From the NCBI RefSeq assembly GCF_949987535.1, contig NC_080067.1, positions 77,215,985 through 77,279,984 on the forward strand: 64,000 bases of DNA, in the 5' to 3' direction. Both the position numbers and the translations under genes were made by a program. The notes under the pieces are model-generated. The model searched no databases. It saw nothing but the letters and a program-made list of their open reading frames with translations, and was not told the origin of the DNA. Each line of letters starts with the position of its first letter. Position 1 is the stretch's first letter. The DNA is from Balaenoptera acutorostrata (taxonomy: Eukaryota > Chordata > Mammalia > Artiodactyla > Balaenopteridae). Of this stretch, positions 33,011 to 47,330 are shown piece by piece.

Positions 33011-34469
33011 AGGGACTGGAAAATGGCTCCATTAAAATACTGTATTTCACATTCTCAAAATAATTGAGCTTCCTGACAGGCATTCTTCTCAGAGCTGGAG
33101 AGGAAACTTGACTCAACACAGTTTTGTGGACACAGAAAGTCCTGAGGCACATGCCAAAGGCAAGATAGGCTTGTGCAAGAGAGCTGGTTGGGGGCAGTCC
33201 CAGCCGCCCCCCACACATAGCTTGGGGCATGAGGGGTGGAGGGCAGAGAGGAAAAGAGTGGGAAAAGTTGGACGAGGACTCATTGGGAGCCAAGGTCGTT
33301 GCTCTGATTCAGTCATTCCTTCCTGGAAAGAGAGCGTTTTTGTGCTTAACCTCATGGCCTCAGATTTCCAGGATGTTGCTGGCTCTCTGGATCTCTCTGG
33401 GGCTTGCTTATTTACCAGGTTTCTAGGCCCAGGGACAGAAGGATGTGAGAGGAAATTACTCAAGTGGGACACAAAGAGAAACCAAAGGCAAAGCAAAAGG
33501 CTTCTAGAATGCTGCTCACACACATCTTCTCATGGAAATTATAATCAATTAAGCAAATGCCATATTTTTATTGCCTACTACAATTTAAATGTATATTTCA
33601 TGAAATTTCAGACTATTTTCCCCCCAAAAGAATGTCATTTGGAGAATACTCAAAATGATAAAGCAAAGGGAAGAAAGCAAATTTAAAACTTCTAGAACAC
33701 TTAATTTAACCTTTTGCAAGCCCACCTCTGCATATAAAAAAATGTCTGCAAGATCTTTCTGAAAGTTATCAAGAGATAGAGCACAAAGTCTCTGCAAGGC
33801 ATCTTTCACAGTCTTCTCCTACCCAGGGTTGGATTCACCTGATCAAGTCAGGCTGTGTTTTAATGCAGTGCTTTGTCACCACCTGGCATGTGGTAAGGGG
33901 TCTGTGAAGAGACTCATGTGAGGACAGCAGCGGACAAGTGATCTGGGGGGCCGGGGAGCTGGAGGACCTTCATGGTGTACTTGACAAAACTGGACATGGG
34001 TGAGGTCTCAGAGCAAGAAGGTGTTGTCCGGTGAGAGGCCTTTCTGAAGGGACAAGCCAATCAATCTTTGAAGATCTCCCCTGTGGAAAAAGGGGCAATT
34101 TGTACTGTGTGACACCCAAGGATCAAGGTAGGGTCAAAGGGAGACAAGGTTTTGTTCTTAACACCAGGTGTTTCAAGAGGTAGTGAAGCCCCTGACCTCG
34201 GCATATCTCTAGCCAACGCTAGATGGCTATTGTGGGAAAGCTATGGAAGGGGCTCTTGCATTGTGTAGATGCCAGAACCAGACCAGAGAGTCTACAGAAT
34301 GTATTGACTCAGACAAAGGCAGGGCAATAAAAGGATATTTCCCCAAGGAAGGAAGTTATCTGGTATCAGCATTTCAAGTTCCCAGCAAAAGTTCATTTTG
34401 AAAAGGTCAGTGTAATTTCCTGAAAGACTTAACTTATTCGTTCTTATGCTCCTTTCTAGAGAGTGGCAT
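33011..34469. other. Unique sequence
   Basis: No recognised repeat. A 192-aa plus frame (33,108-33,686) and a 136-aa minus frame overlap each other and lack domains, so no gene is called. Confidence 0.35.
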
Positions 34470-34655
34470 AATGTTTAATAAAGGATGAATGAATGAATAT
34501 TGCTCTGATCTGTAAGGAAGATGGCAGGGTACGATGTAACCCAGGCATAGGGGACAAGAAGAGGAGTAGTGGAAGAAGCCTAAGTAAGTATGTTGGGGCA
34601 AGATTATGAAGGATCTTAAGTTCCAGATAGAAGAGTTTGCACTTCGTATGGCAAA
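34470..34655 (-). repeat. L2 LINE, antisense
   Basis: 'ggatgaatgaatgaatattg', 'gggcaagattatgaaggatc' and 'cagatagaagagtttgcact' match antisense L2 (…aagggccttgtatgcc…aggagtttggact…). Confidence 0.5.
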
Positions 34656-35354
34656 CTAGAACATGTCACAGCCAAAACCTAGGAAATGGTAAGCTCCTAC
34701 TCCCCAATCTCCCCAGCTTACACCTCAGGTATCTTCCTGTTCACACCCCAAGTCTCTGCATCTCACACTCTAAATCTCCCAAGGCCACACTCCAAATATC
34801 TTCTAGCTTAGGTTGGTGGAGAAGTATTTCCACAGAGTCTTTTCAAGACTTAATCCTTGCTGGAATCAATTGACCAACTGTCCATCCACTCTAAGACTCT
34901 GACAGAGACAGCGAACATCACCCAAAATTGAAGTTCCCCTTCTAGAGTGCAGAATGGCTGCTACAAAGCAGGTTCTCTGTTAGAGGCTATATTTCTTAGC
35001 CTCTGTTGCATCTAGGAGGGGTGATGTGGCTATCTGTCATCAATAAGGTAATAACAGAACCAACGTACTTGACTTCTGTGTTGTTATGTTTAAGAAGTAG
35101 GTGTGTCTTCTCCATGGTCTCTTTAATCATGTGCCAGCTGAGTGAAGAGGCTCTAGTACAGAGAAGAGTTCAAGATAGAAAAAGCTGGGATCATGGAGGC
35201 CTGCCCATGAATGCCTGTATTGGACTATGAATGTCTATTGTGTTAAGGCACTGAAATGTCAAGGCTGTTTATCACAGTAGTTATATTATCCCAACACACA
35301 TAGAGACCCAGTTGGAATCACTTAGCGCCCCAAGAATGGACTCAGGATCAAGAA
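34656..35354. other. Unclassified, possibly old LTR or DNA repeat
   Basis: Around 34,980-35,280 the words 'tagaggctatatttcttagc', 'ggggtgatgtggctatctgt', 'tcatggaggcctgcccatga' and 'ggctgtttatcacagtag' resemble an old interspersed repeat that I cannot name. Confidence 0.3.
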
Positions 35355-35425
35355 GTATCTGAAAGTGCCTGGCACAAAGAAGGATCTCGATAAACACTTG
35401 GTAGATGAATAAATCAAAATTCCCT
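35355..35425 (+). repeat. L2 LINE 3' tail
   Basis: 'aagtgcctggcacaaagaag' then 'gataaacacttggtagatga' and ATAAATC: a diverged L2 terminus. Confidence 0.6.
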
Positions 35426-35689
35426 GGGTTCTCAACACTTTGGAAGAGGCTCTGAGTAAGAGGCATGCATTCCCCTCTGAGGGATAAGACCTCAAATTAC
35501 ACCCTAACTTTGGAGAAGGGCATGATGAGGGAGGGTGAGTGTAAATGGGCAGAGATACAGAAATCTGAGGCACAAAAGTTTCCAAGTACAATTTTGCAAT
35601 GGTCTTGGTCCTTCCTGGGGCACCCTCCCTTTGCCAACAACTCCAGGTACCTCACTGGTCACCCAGCTGCCAGCTGCAGAGCCCATTTC

Positions 35690-35775
35690 CTTCCACAAAC
35701 ACATAGTGATGCCCACTTCATGCCAAGCACTGAGGGTACATCAATAACTAGACATGGTCCCTGCCCCAAGGAACA
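35690..35775 (-). repeat. L2 LINE 3' tail, antisense
   Basis: 'gcccacttcatgccaagcac', 'tgagggtacatcaataac' and 'catggtccctgccccaagg' are the reversed L2 end. Confidence 0.6.
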
Positions 35776-36425
35776 TGCAAATGAGAGGGGGCAGAGCATA
35801 AAGCTCTAGAGGGGCTGAGACTGCTGAGTTGTGCTGAGAAACTGGCGAGAATATTACTCCTACCCTAAGGACAACAAATATCCAGCCTAACTCCAAGATT
35901 ATAACTTTGCTTGAACCCATCAAAGAGCTGAGGTTTCAGAGCAGCCATGTAGCCTGAAATCTAAGAAAAGACGGAGCTTTCAGAGAAGAGATGGGAGGAA
36001 GACATACCAGGTGTAAGAATTCAGCTAAAATTTCAAATAACTCACACTGGAGATTGAATGTGGGCTAGCCTGGGTATTGCGGACCCAAAAGAAACTGCAG
36101 ACACAAGAGGAGTTCTCATCTAGACTCTTCTCCAAGAACCTACACCTGGCGCTCTCAAGAAAGATGGGGCAGGTGGCATAATAGGAGAAAGACCCCTCAG
36201 TGGTGCAGTCATGGAAGTAGGGGAGCTGATGCTATAGGAAAAAACATAAAGCCCTGCCCAGAAGCTTCTGCCCTGTGGCATTAAGCCAACGGCAGAGAAA
36301 GGCAAATCTGGTCACCCCAGGGAACCCATTGCAAGTGGAGGGAGGGTACAAGATGAAAACTTCTACCTCTGAGGAGGGACAGGAAACCATCTTGGGTCCA
36401 AAGTATTAGAGGTCTTCTGCCCCCC
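35776..36425. other. Unique stretch
   Basis: No gene or repeat recognised. Confidence 0.35.
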
Positions 36426-36458
36426 GGGGTGGAGGCGGGAGGGTGGGGGTGGGGGGGG
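36426..36458 (+). repeat. G-rich tract with G-quadruplex pattern
   Basis: From 36,437 the tract reads GGG-A-GGG-T-GGGGG-T-GGGGGGGG, four G runs with one-base loops, preceded by GGGGTGGAGGC. It fits the canonical quadruplex rule very well. Confidence 0.7.
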
Positions 36459-36628
36459 AATCTCTTTAGCTCAAGAACAGCATAAAATGTGGTGTGCACT
36501 AACCTGTTAAATCTGTTTCCAAATTGCCAGAATGGCTTTAAAAGGAGGCCGAGCACTTGGGCAGAGCTACACTGCCTGCAGCCCAGCAGCACCCAGCCCC
36601 ATGTGCAAGCTTTGGTGAAAGGCTCTCT

Positions 36629-36752
36629 CCAAGATGGCGGAGGAGACAGAAGGGAAATTGTGCTTCCTGCGTTCTGGAGCTCCTCCTCCGGAAGGGCAGC
36701 CCCATCAGAGCGCAATAGAGGAGTCGACAGCAAAGCGCAATCTGGCTTCCGG
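36629..36752 (+). promoter_or_regulatory. Promoter-like YY1 and ETS site cluster
   Basis: CCAAGATGGCGG at 36,629-36,640 is an excellent YY1 site. CCGGAAG at 36,688-36,694 and its reverse form CTTCCGG at 36,746-36,752 are ETS sites. This combination is typical of TATA-less mammalian promoters, where the YY1 ATG often marks the start codon. The ATG at 36,634 opens a 90-codon frame to 36,906 with no recognisable domain. The local sequence is not strongly CpG-rich, which weakens the case. Confidence 0.35.
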
Positions 36753-36909
36753 GCAACGTGAAGAATTGTTTAGCCAAGTGGCTTCCAGTCTAATAAGACA
36801 TCCCACCTTCCAACTTGGCAGATTGTGTTTGAGAAAGCAAATGGAAATGCAGAAGCTTTGCCAGCTTCCCCTCTGCCTTTTCTGGGAGGGGACAGGAGAG
36901 ATTTGACAA

Positions 36910-37560
36910 GTGCCTTGGGATGCCCTAAAACTTAAGTCAGCACTGAAAAACTCAAGTACCCAAAGGCTGTCTCTCCACAACAGAGCAATTCTCACAGCTA
37001 AATCTCAAGTTTTAGCTTTGATTTAACAGAAGGTTTAACCTTAGGGAAAATTAATTTTAAATAATGGCTAAAAAGTTCTTTCCATTGTTTTAAATAAGAT
37101 CACGTTAACTTCCAGCTAAACAGTAATTTCTTGCTCCAATTTTTTAAAAACGTTTTGGGAGCTCTGTGCTTATAAACGAAATATTAGGCATCTCCAACTG
37201 CTTATGACCTCACTTGGAGATACGATTCAGGAAATAAAACAAATTACTCTCCTGATGAGAATAACAGGTACCCTCCGGGCCTTCAAACTATAACTACACA
37301 TGCAAACCATTTAGGGAGGAACTGGCTAGATGTGTAGACAGGCAGCAAATTATTGATTAAACCAGATTTCTATCATTTGATGATATATTTTCCCCTAATT
37401 TTCTTATTTGCATGGATCCAGTCTCAGCATTTTACATGAACTCAGAGCCTATAGTGAATTTTTAAACCCCTAATAATAAGTCGCAATCAATTTCTTCCAC
37501 AGAAAACCCAATACTCTTAACTTCCATGAAGCTGGTGTTTTATAGCATTGAAAGACTAGC
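36910..37560. other. Unique AT-rich block, candidate conserved noncoding element
   Basis: No repeat signature for about 650 bp. Dense AT-rich words: 'ttagctttgatttaacag', 'gaaaattaattttaaataat', 'aaattattgattaaacc' and an octamer-containing 'cttatttgcatgg' near 37,405. Looks like slowly evolving regulatory DNA, which is inference. Confidence 0.35.
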
Positions 37561-37564
37561 AGAG

Positions 37565-37812
37565 GTAGCTGAGAACATGAGCTTTGAATTCAGACACGCC
37601 TGAGTTCAAGTCCCGGCTCAGCCATTAATCAGCTGCTGTGATTTTGGACAAAGTATTTCACCCCTTTGAATTTCAGTCACTTCACCTGTTAAATGAATAA
37701 TTCCCATCTTACAAGTGCCTAATAGCAGCTAAATGAAATCACGCAGCTGCAAGCATTCATCAACGTTCCTAGAAAGCAATAAGGCCTCAACCACTGTCAG
37801 CTGTCATTGTAA
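37565..37812 (-). repeat. MIR SINE, antisense
   Basis: 'cctgagttcaagtcccggct', 'gattttggacaaagtatttc', 'cacttcacctgttaaatgaa' and 'aaggcctcaaccactgtcag' follow the reversed MIR from its 3' to its 5' end. Confidence 0.8.
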
Positions 37813-38924
37813 GGAGAGACGACCTGCCACCGATGATTCCTCGTAGTGGAGTTGCTTCCATCTCTATAAAATAAGGCAGTCAGAAGAGCTCTTCTCCAAG
37901 GACCCCTCAGAGCTGACATGTTATCGCCTTATTGCTGAGCCCCTGGCTCGGGATTTGCTGAACAGGTGATCCTAGTTCCCGAGTTCTGGTTTCCATGGTA
38001 GGGGGTTTCTGCTGGAGCACTTAGGGTCTGGCTGTGAAAACACTGAAGAGCTGGCCTGGAGATGTAGTGAGTTTTCCATCAGTGAAGGCATCCAAGGAGA
38101 AGCTTGACAACCGCTTGCTGGGAAGAGGATAGAAAAGGGAACAGGAGTCAAACTCCATGAAACTTCACTCACCTCTGACTCACCATATTCTAAAAAAAAA
38201 AGCAGGGAGTCACATGCTCTAAACTCTCCAGGCATCAGTCTTTGCCATTAGAACCAAATGGTCACCTAGAAAAGCTGCAAGTCAGTCAGCCTGTGTCTAT
38301 TTGTCCACTCAGGCTAAGGAAACATTTCTACCAACCAAAACCAAATCTGAGCCTCACGGGCAGGAGGATTGTGCCAGACCGGATCAGATGTTTTTCAGAA
38401 CGAACCACTGTCTGTTGCTGGTACACCCAGCTGCCTCACCCAGGAATCCAAAATGGAATTCCAAGCCTGGGACAGGGATATTGGAAAAAAGAGCCGGCAG
38501 CTGGGTTTGATAGTGAGAAGCTAAGTAAAGCAGTGAGATGCTGGGTGAAAGCTATAGGGGGCTGGGAGCTTCATCCACAAGAGTGATTCTCTCTCCTCAG
38601 AAATGCTAATGAAATTTGGACTTCCTTATTTTATTGCCTACTTTGGTTTCTTATAAGTAATTGAACACCAAGTCCTGGGAGGCAAGGAGGAAGATCCACT
38701 GACATCATCAGTCAAACAAGCCAAGGCCTCATTTATCAGTGTGGCAGCACCAAGGCCCTGACTCTGGCAATGGCCCTGACATCAAATCTCACTTTATCAC
38801 CGTGGCCCCTGGGAAAATCTCAGCACCTATGGAGTCTGGTATTTGCCCCTGCCCACAATGCCTTCATACAAATGTTTTCTGTCTCCCACTCCTCCTGAAA
38901 GCACTTTGCTAAATTTCCTTAATG
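37813..38924. other. Unique sequence
   Basis: No gene or repeat recognised. Frames of up to 114 aa lack domains. Confidence 0.35.
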
Positions 38925-39065
38925 AATTCTCACTGCAATTACTCACCAATATCACCTCCTTTCTACTGATGAAGGAGCAAGCCCAGGAGGGTGAGGTGAC
39001 TTGTTCAGGTTTGCACATGCATTTTTCCAGCGGATGTTGGTGGAGTTTTGAATCCTGGGCAGAAA
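38925..39065 (+). repeat. MIR SINE, diverged
   Basis: 'ctactgatgaaggagcaagc', 'ggtgaggtgacttgttcagg' and 'gagttttgaatcctgggc' match the 3' half of MIR. Confidence 0.55.
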
Positions 39066-39079
39066 CGGCAGAATAAATA

Positions 39080-39300
39080 CTAACTTTGCAATTGATGGTC
39101 CTGGGTTCAAATCCTACTTATTAATTGTGTGATCTTAGACAAATTACTTAGCCTCTCTGTGTCTCTGATTTCCTGATTATTAAATGGGGATGAAAAGAGA
39201 AACTAATTCACAGTATTGTTGGGAGGATTAAAATGAGTTGATGGTGTACAGAGCTTAGAACACTGCCTGGGCATGAAAGGCTATTAGTATCTTGAGTGCC
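39080..39300 (-). repeat. MIR SINE, antisense
   Basis: 'gtcctgggttcaaatcctac', 'ttaattgtgtgatcttagac', 'aaattacttagcctctctgt', 'tgttgggaggattaaaatga' and 'gcttagaacactgcctggg': a very clear reversed MIR. Confidence 0.9.
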
Positions 39301-39924
39301 CACATCACTCAGATGCCCTGGGAACTGGCAGGGAAAAGAATGACTTTACAAGTGGGAAGGATGAAGAGCTCTGCCCGCCCCTCCCCCCGAGCTTTCTGCC
39401 GCATCCTCTAGGCCGGCTGCTCCCTGCTCCCCTAGCAGACCTCAAGAGGGTGGTTTGAGGTCCAGCATCTGTGCCCACAATGGGGATGTTTCAAGGCAAA
39501 CAGGAAAGTAAAGGAAGCTGAAGGTGGGAGCCTAGAACTGCTAGCCCCCTAGAGAAGCGGCAGTAAAAAGACTTCCTGTGATGCCCCCGCTCCTGACTAA
39601 TGCCCTTGGCTTCTGTAGCTGCTGCCTCTGCCAATAGCCAGCCTTGGTCTGGGTGATACATTTTCCCTGAAAAATGACCCGAGCACAGCCTTTGCAGGGA
39701 TTAATAATGAGCTCTGCGGAGGACTGACAGCTCGTCCAGAGCTGTGCATCACCCCCGGCTCTGCTCTCCTGCAGACCAGAAGGTCTCTGTCTTCTCCAGG
39801 AGATGAGTGGGACTTCAGGTGTGCAGGGCAGCACTTCTGTAACCAGCCTAAGCAAGCTTCCTGAATGCCAGCGGGCTCTCTGGGCCAGCTGGGTCCCCAG
39901 TGCTCATCCCAATGATAGCTGGTT
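39301..39924. other. Unique GC-rich stretch
   Basis: No repeat. Overlapping frames of 104-114 aa have no domain. Confidence 0.35.
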
Positions 39925-40315
39925 GTCAGCATGGCCCAGACACTGTGCTGGTACCAGGTGCAGGGGAGATGGAGGGGAGAGGCGAGATGGGTGATGACAC
40001 AGGCTTCCTGTTCTCAGAGATCAACCCAGAGGGGCTGAACAGACAAGTGTACAGGTAGCCATGAGACAGGCCAAGGAGTAAGAAGTGCCACTTAAGAGCT
40101 GAGAAAGGGGATACATCCCTTCTAACTCTAGAGATCCCAGAAGGTCTTGTGGAGAAAGTGGAATTTGGGCTGGTAGAACTGGCCCGTGCTGGGATGGAGT
40201 GGAATGGTTCCCCAGGTTGCAGAAGCCAAGAGGCAGAAATATGCCACGAAGGAGGGCATGGTCTAGCTTGGCTGGGGTGTAGTACCTGAAGGGAGTTTGG
40301 GAGAGATGGTGTTCA
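39925..40315 (-). repeat. L2 LINE, antisense
   Basis: 'cctgttctcagagatcaacc', 'ccagaaggtcttgtggagaa', 'ggaatttgggctggtag' and 'ccaagaggcagaaatatgcc' follow the reversed L2 3' kilobase ('…ggaggcaagagagagcatgg…'). Confidence 0.6.
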
Positions 40316-41334
40316 ATCAACCGCAGAGGCTGAATACCAGGCTAAAGCATGGAGCTCTACAGTAGCTCCTAGGGAGAGGCTGGAAGGTTGGGCTGCCCTG
40401 GCTTGGAGGAGTGCAGGCCATCTGTTGGATCCTGGTGAATTCAAGTACTGTCCCCTTGTCTTGATCACAGTGCTCGGTTACTGGGTGCTCTCGGGTGACA
40501 TGGGCCGAACACACTGATACCAGTGGGAGACAACAGGGCCTGCAGAACCCTGGAATTCTTGCGAGAGCCCCAGGGTATGTACTCCTTCCCCCATCCCATC
40601 ACGATACCTTCCCCACCCCTCTAGGGTGAGGCAGGCCCTGCCTAAACCATGCCTGGCCCAGGCTCCACATGGTTAGGGACAGCTGAACCTGGTGGCATCC
40701 CTAGAGGGCCCAGAGCAGGAAGAACCAGCTCCAACCTACTCCCCTCCTTCCAAGGTCAAGGGAAATGTAAGCTGTGTTTTTTCACATGGCCCCACTGAAC
40801 TGATTGGCTTGTGCAGGTCTCTGTGGCAGACAGCGGCCTTGTGTCCTCAGCCAGGGGATGCAAATGCTTAGCAACAGGAGGGTTCTCATTTGCAGCAGGA
40901 CCAGACCAACTCTGGTCGCTCTCCGGCACCTCTGGGACCCTGGCGCTCTGTCTCTGACCCCGGGGGAGGCATGCGCCCGTCGTGGGTCAGAGGATCTGCT
41001 CACAGCAGAAGATGCTCCAGGATTAATTAAACAAAGCCTTTTCCCAGGTGGCATCATTTGGTCACCATTTGCAAGAGCAGTATCTGCATAGTGCTGGCCG
41101 CTCTGGTCACAGCTCCAGCTCTGCCTGCAGCACGCCTGGCAAATATTGATGCCAGCCCACAGGCAGTATCCACTACAGGCCAGAAGGGCTGAGGCTGCGC
41201 AAACCACTTGAAATGTGGCTTGTGACAGTGCAGTCATTGAGAGCTCCCTGTGCCCAAGCTCAGGAGGGCGGGGCAGGCTGCTCTGGGGTCAGCAGTGGCC
41301 TGAATTGGTGGGTGTGTCTAACTGGGGTGTGATA
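40316..41334. other. Unique sequence, candidate conserved element near 40,990-41,200
   Basis: The right part contains 'ggattaattaaacaaagcc', 'tggcatcatttggtcacc' and 'ctggcaaatattgatgcc' with no repeat signature. A 151-aa minus frame (40,782-41,237) has no domain. Confidence 0.3.
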
Positions 41335-41480
41335 ATTCAGTTTAATTCAATTCAATTCGATTTAAGGATTTATTGAGCGCCTGCAAGAACTGGATCCTGG
41401 CCTGAGTTTAGAGATAACCAGAAGCAGATCTTGCATCCACAAGGTCATAGATAGTTCAGGGGAAGACAGGGGCATAGAAG
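41335..41480 (-). repeat. L2 LINE 3' end, antisense
   Basis: A run of AATTC/AATTCA units, then 'aaggatttattgagcgcctg' and 'atcttgcatccacaaggtca': a reversed L2 tail. Confidence 0.65.
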
Positions 41481-41820
41481 ATGATGACTGAGGCTTTTGC
41501 GCATGCTGTCCCCTCTCTCTGGAATTCCCTCAACTCTTCACCTAATTATCTCTTCCTGCTCTTCCTTCAGCTTTCAACTCTTTGGGATTTCCTTGGGGAA
41601 GTTTTCCTTGCCTTCTATGACTCAGGCAAATCCCCCAATCCTATAATCACATTGCCCACGTTCTGCTCCTAGGCGGCACTAGACACTGTCTAAATCTTGG
41701 TTATCTCTGTGGTTATTTTATTAACGTGTGTCTCCCAGCTAGGCTGGGAGGTCCATTTCCTTCATCATTTTATGTTGAGTGCCAGTCACTCCACCTGAAA
41801 TCTAAATAAATATTTCTTAG
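41481..41820 (+). repeat. L2 LINE 3' end
   Basis: 'ggcttttgcgcatgctgtcc', 'ctctggaattccctcaactc', 'gtgtctcccagctaggctgg' and a tail near 41,800 (AATAAATATTTCTTAG). The sense copy directly abuts the antisense one. Confidence 0.8.
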
Positions 41821-44029
41821 ATATAAAGGCACTACCATTTTTTCAAATTAATGTAAATGCTGTTGTAATACAAGTTCATTTGAAAGTGTTACAGCTTTGT
41901 GTAGCTTTTTTATAAATATGTATATTCTAATAAATTGATACTAAAAATAGAACTAAAATCACAAGGGGGAGTTCCTCAAACTGGAGATGGTGGGGGACCC
42001 TAGCACTGGGACATGCCACCCATGTGCCTGTGGTCCTGTCCAGAGGAAAGAGTTTAGGGAAAAATTGACTTTTTTCTGCCTGACTACACTTTTCCTCTGG
42101 TCTATTTGTATTTCCATCTCTCGACCTCACTTCTATTTGCCCAGCCCTCTCTTTCCCCCAGTTTGGGTTTGGGGACAACCAGAATTGCACCCAATGGGTT
42201 ATCAGCATTCTGCTACTAAATGGGCAACATTGGTATAAACTGTCAATTTGATTCCCACTTGAGGCCAATCATCCTTGTAGATTTGGGCTGGAATCACTTT
42301 TTTACCCACTTTCTTTGTACTGGGCTAGAACAGTAAAACAGGGAGGACTCTGGAGATGATTTGTTGATCAATCCCTTCCTTTGAAAGGCAGAACAATTGT
42401 AGCCAGCGAGGGGTTTGGGCTGTTGGGTTACTCCAAGTCCAGAGAATAAGGTCTCCTGACTCCATTCCAGGCCTCTCCCCATTCTACCAGAAAAGACACT
42501 TATCAAGCCCTCACTGAATTTAAGTTTCCACAGTACTCAAGGTCTCTGGTCAATTTATTTTAGGACTCTGTGCTAGTTTCCATCTGAAGAAATAAATACC
42601 TATTTACTGTCATGCTTCTCGTTTGAGTATGTTACTGTTCTGAGAGCAACTGGGGAAGAAAATTCTGACCCCACTAATGCCTTGTTTTGTCTTTACATTT
42701 ATAGAGCCTTCTCACTTTCCTGTACACTTTCCCCATCATCCCACCATGTAACTTTCCCCTCTGGAAGAGGACCTGGGCCCATCAGGTCCTGCTTTCCATC
42801 TTGGGCGTGCCATTTTCACCATTTGCAGAAGGGGCAGAGAACGACCTGCCTCCTTGACTCCCCGGTGGGCATTTCGGGATTGCAGGTGGGGGTAGGAGAA
42901 GAGCTAGAGGAAGGGGGGTGGAAGAGGACGAGTCAAGCAGAACAGAGAGGGGTGGGCATCAGAGCAGCTCCACAATTCCAGGCTCTCACACCAGCATGCC
43001 GGCCGCTGCCGGGTTCTCAGGAGGCCCGAGCCCTGACGGGAGGCCTGGGCTGTGAGGAGGAGGCCAGAGGGCGGGGGCCAGAGGACTGGCACAGAGTCCA
43101 TGCTTTCACCCTCTGGAACCCCAACATGTATCTTCTGGAGAAGATATATGAGGAACAGCGCTGGTCTGAAAGGATGGAGGGGACCCAGCCTGAGATCCGG
43201 CTGAAAAGTCTCTTTCACTCTGTCCTCTTCTTGCCTCCCTCCCTCACTTTCCATAATTTCTCATTCATCTGTTTTCTCACATGCCTTTTGATTTTCTAAT
43301 CTCTCTCTCATCAATCACCTCTTCTATTTATTTCAACTCCATCTAGAACTTTAATTTATCCCCTTTTCTCTCTTGACATCCATCTCTATTTATGGGTCTA
43401 TGGTGCTGAAAACTGAACAGATAACAAATGTCCTCAGTTCAGAGCAGAGGCCTTCTGCCGAGTTTCTTCTTGGCCTCTGAGGTGACCTATAACAGGGACC
43501 ATATGCTAACTATTTGTATCGCCTCGTTTCACCATCCCAATGGTGTTTAATTTTTCAGGATGAATTTGTCTTGTTTTCTCAGTTTCCTTGCGAGCATTCT
43601 AAGGAACAGGCCCGCAGCCTCTGGAGCCCAGTCTCCTCACATCCCCTGCTGCCAGGCCTGTAGGTGCTCAGGAAATGGGTGTGGAGAGGTTGCTCTCCCC
43701 TCCTTCCCCCAATACCCCTACTCCCACAGGCTTCCAACCTTCAGCACCCAGGGGAATCCCTTCAGCTTGGGTGATGGCACAACCTAAGGAGACTTGAGCA
43801 GGCTTTACCCTCTAACAATCTCCATTGTTTATCTCAGATATATAAATATACACTAAGTAAAAAGAACATCCATTTGGCAAATATCAGCTCCAGACAAATC
43901 ACTGGACATTGACCCTGGTTTTCCACCCCAAGTCTTTCCTACATAAAAATTCTGGACAGGCCTCTGGTCTAGGAAGAGCTTTCCCTCCATTCTTCAATTA
44001 GTCACACTAGGTACTCACTAAAAAAATTT
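41821..44029. other. Unique sequence
   Basis: No repeat assigned. The 205-aa plus frame at 42,682-43,299 has mixed low-complexity composition without a domain, so no gene is called. AT-rich at 41,821-41,960 and 43,830-43,860. Confidence 0.35.
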
Positions 44030-44265
44030 TTTTGAGTTATGAGTAAGTGTCAGGCACTTAGTTAGGAACAGGTGACACAGAGAAGATGACCATATAGGCC
44101 TTGTCCTCGAGGAGGAGATGGCCTAGCAAAGCAGATGACAAGTGTACAGAAACATTTCAATAGACATTCACTTAAATATATATTTTACTGAGCACACACT
44201 GTGTGTCTGGGATTGTGACAGGTCCTGGGACTACAGCAGGAAACAACAGAATAGTACATTAATAG
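44030..44265 (-). repeat. L2 LINE 3' region, antisense, apparently two pieces
   Basis: 'gagtaagtgtcaggcactta', 'aggccttgtcctcgaggagg' and 'agatggcctagcaaagcaga', and then 'ttactgagcacacactgtgt' with 'ggtcctgggactacagcagg': both resemble the reversed L2 tail. Confidence 0.5.
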
Positions 44266-44281
44266 AAAAGAACCCTAATAG

Positions 44282-46830
<2,549 letters not shown>

Positions 46831-47330
46831 ACGAAATTCAGTTATTTGTCATGAAGTGGATGGACCTAGAGACTGTCATACAGAGTGAAGTCAGAAAGAG
46901 AAAACCAAATACCGTATGCTAACACATATATATGGAATGTAAAAAAAAAAAAAAAAGTGGTTCTGAAGAACGTAAGGGCAGGACAGGAATAAAGACGCAG
47001 ACGTAGAGAATGGACTTGAGGACACGGGGAGGGGGAAGGGTAAGCTGGGACAAAGTGAGACAGAGGCATGGACATATATACACTACCGAATGTAAAATAG
47101 ATAGCTAGTGGGAAGCAGCCGCATAGCACAGGGAGATCAGCTCAGTGCTTTGTGTTCACCTAGAGGGGTGGGATAGGGAGGGTGGGAGGGAGACGCAAGA
47201 GGGAGGAGATATGGGGATGCATGTATACGTATAGCTGATTCACTTTGTGATACAGCAGAAACTAACACACCATTGTAAAGCAATTATACTCCAATAAAGA
47301 TGTTTAAAAAAAAAAGAAAACATTTGTGAG

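Noticed and set aside
33108..33686. 192-aa plus-strand open frame
   Set aside because: Shares the region with a 136-aa minus frame; no domain and no sign of a gene structure.
42682..43299. 205-aa plus-strand open frame
   Set aside because: Longest frame in unique DNA, but its composition changes abruptly along its length (Ser/Pro, then Gly/Glu, then hydrophobic) with no family motif.
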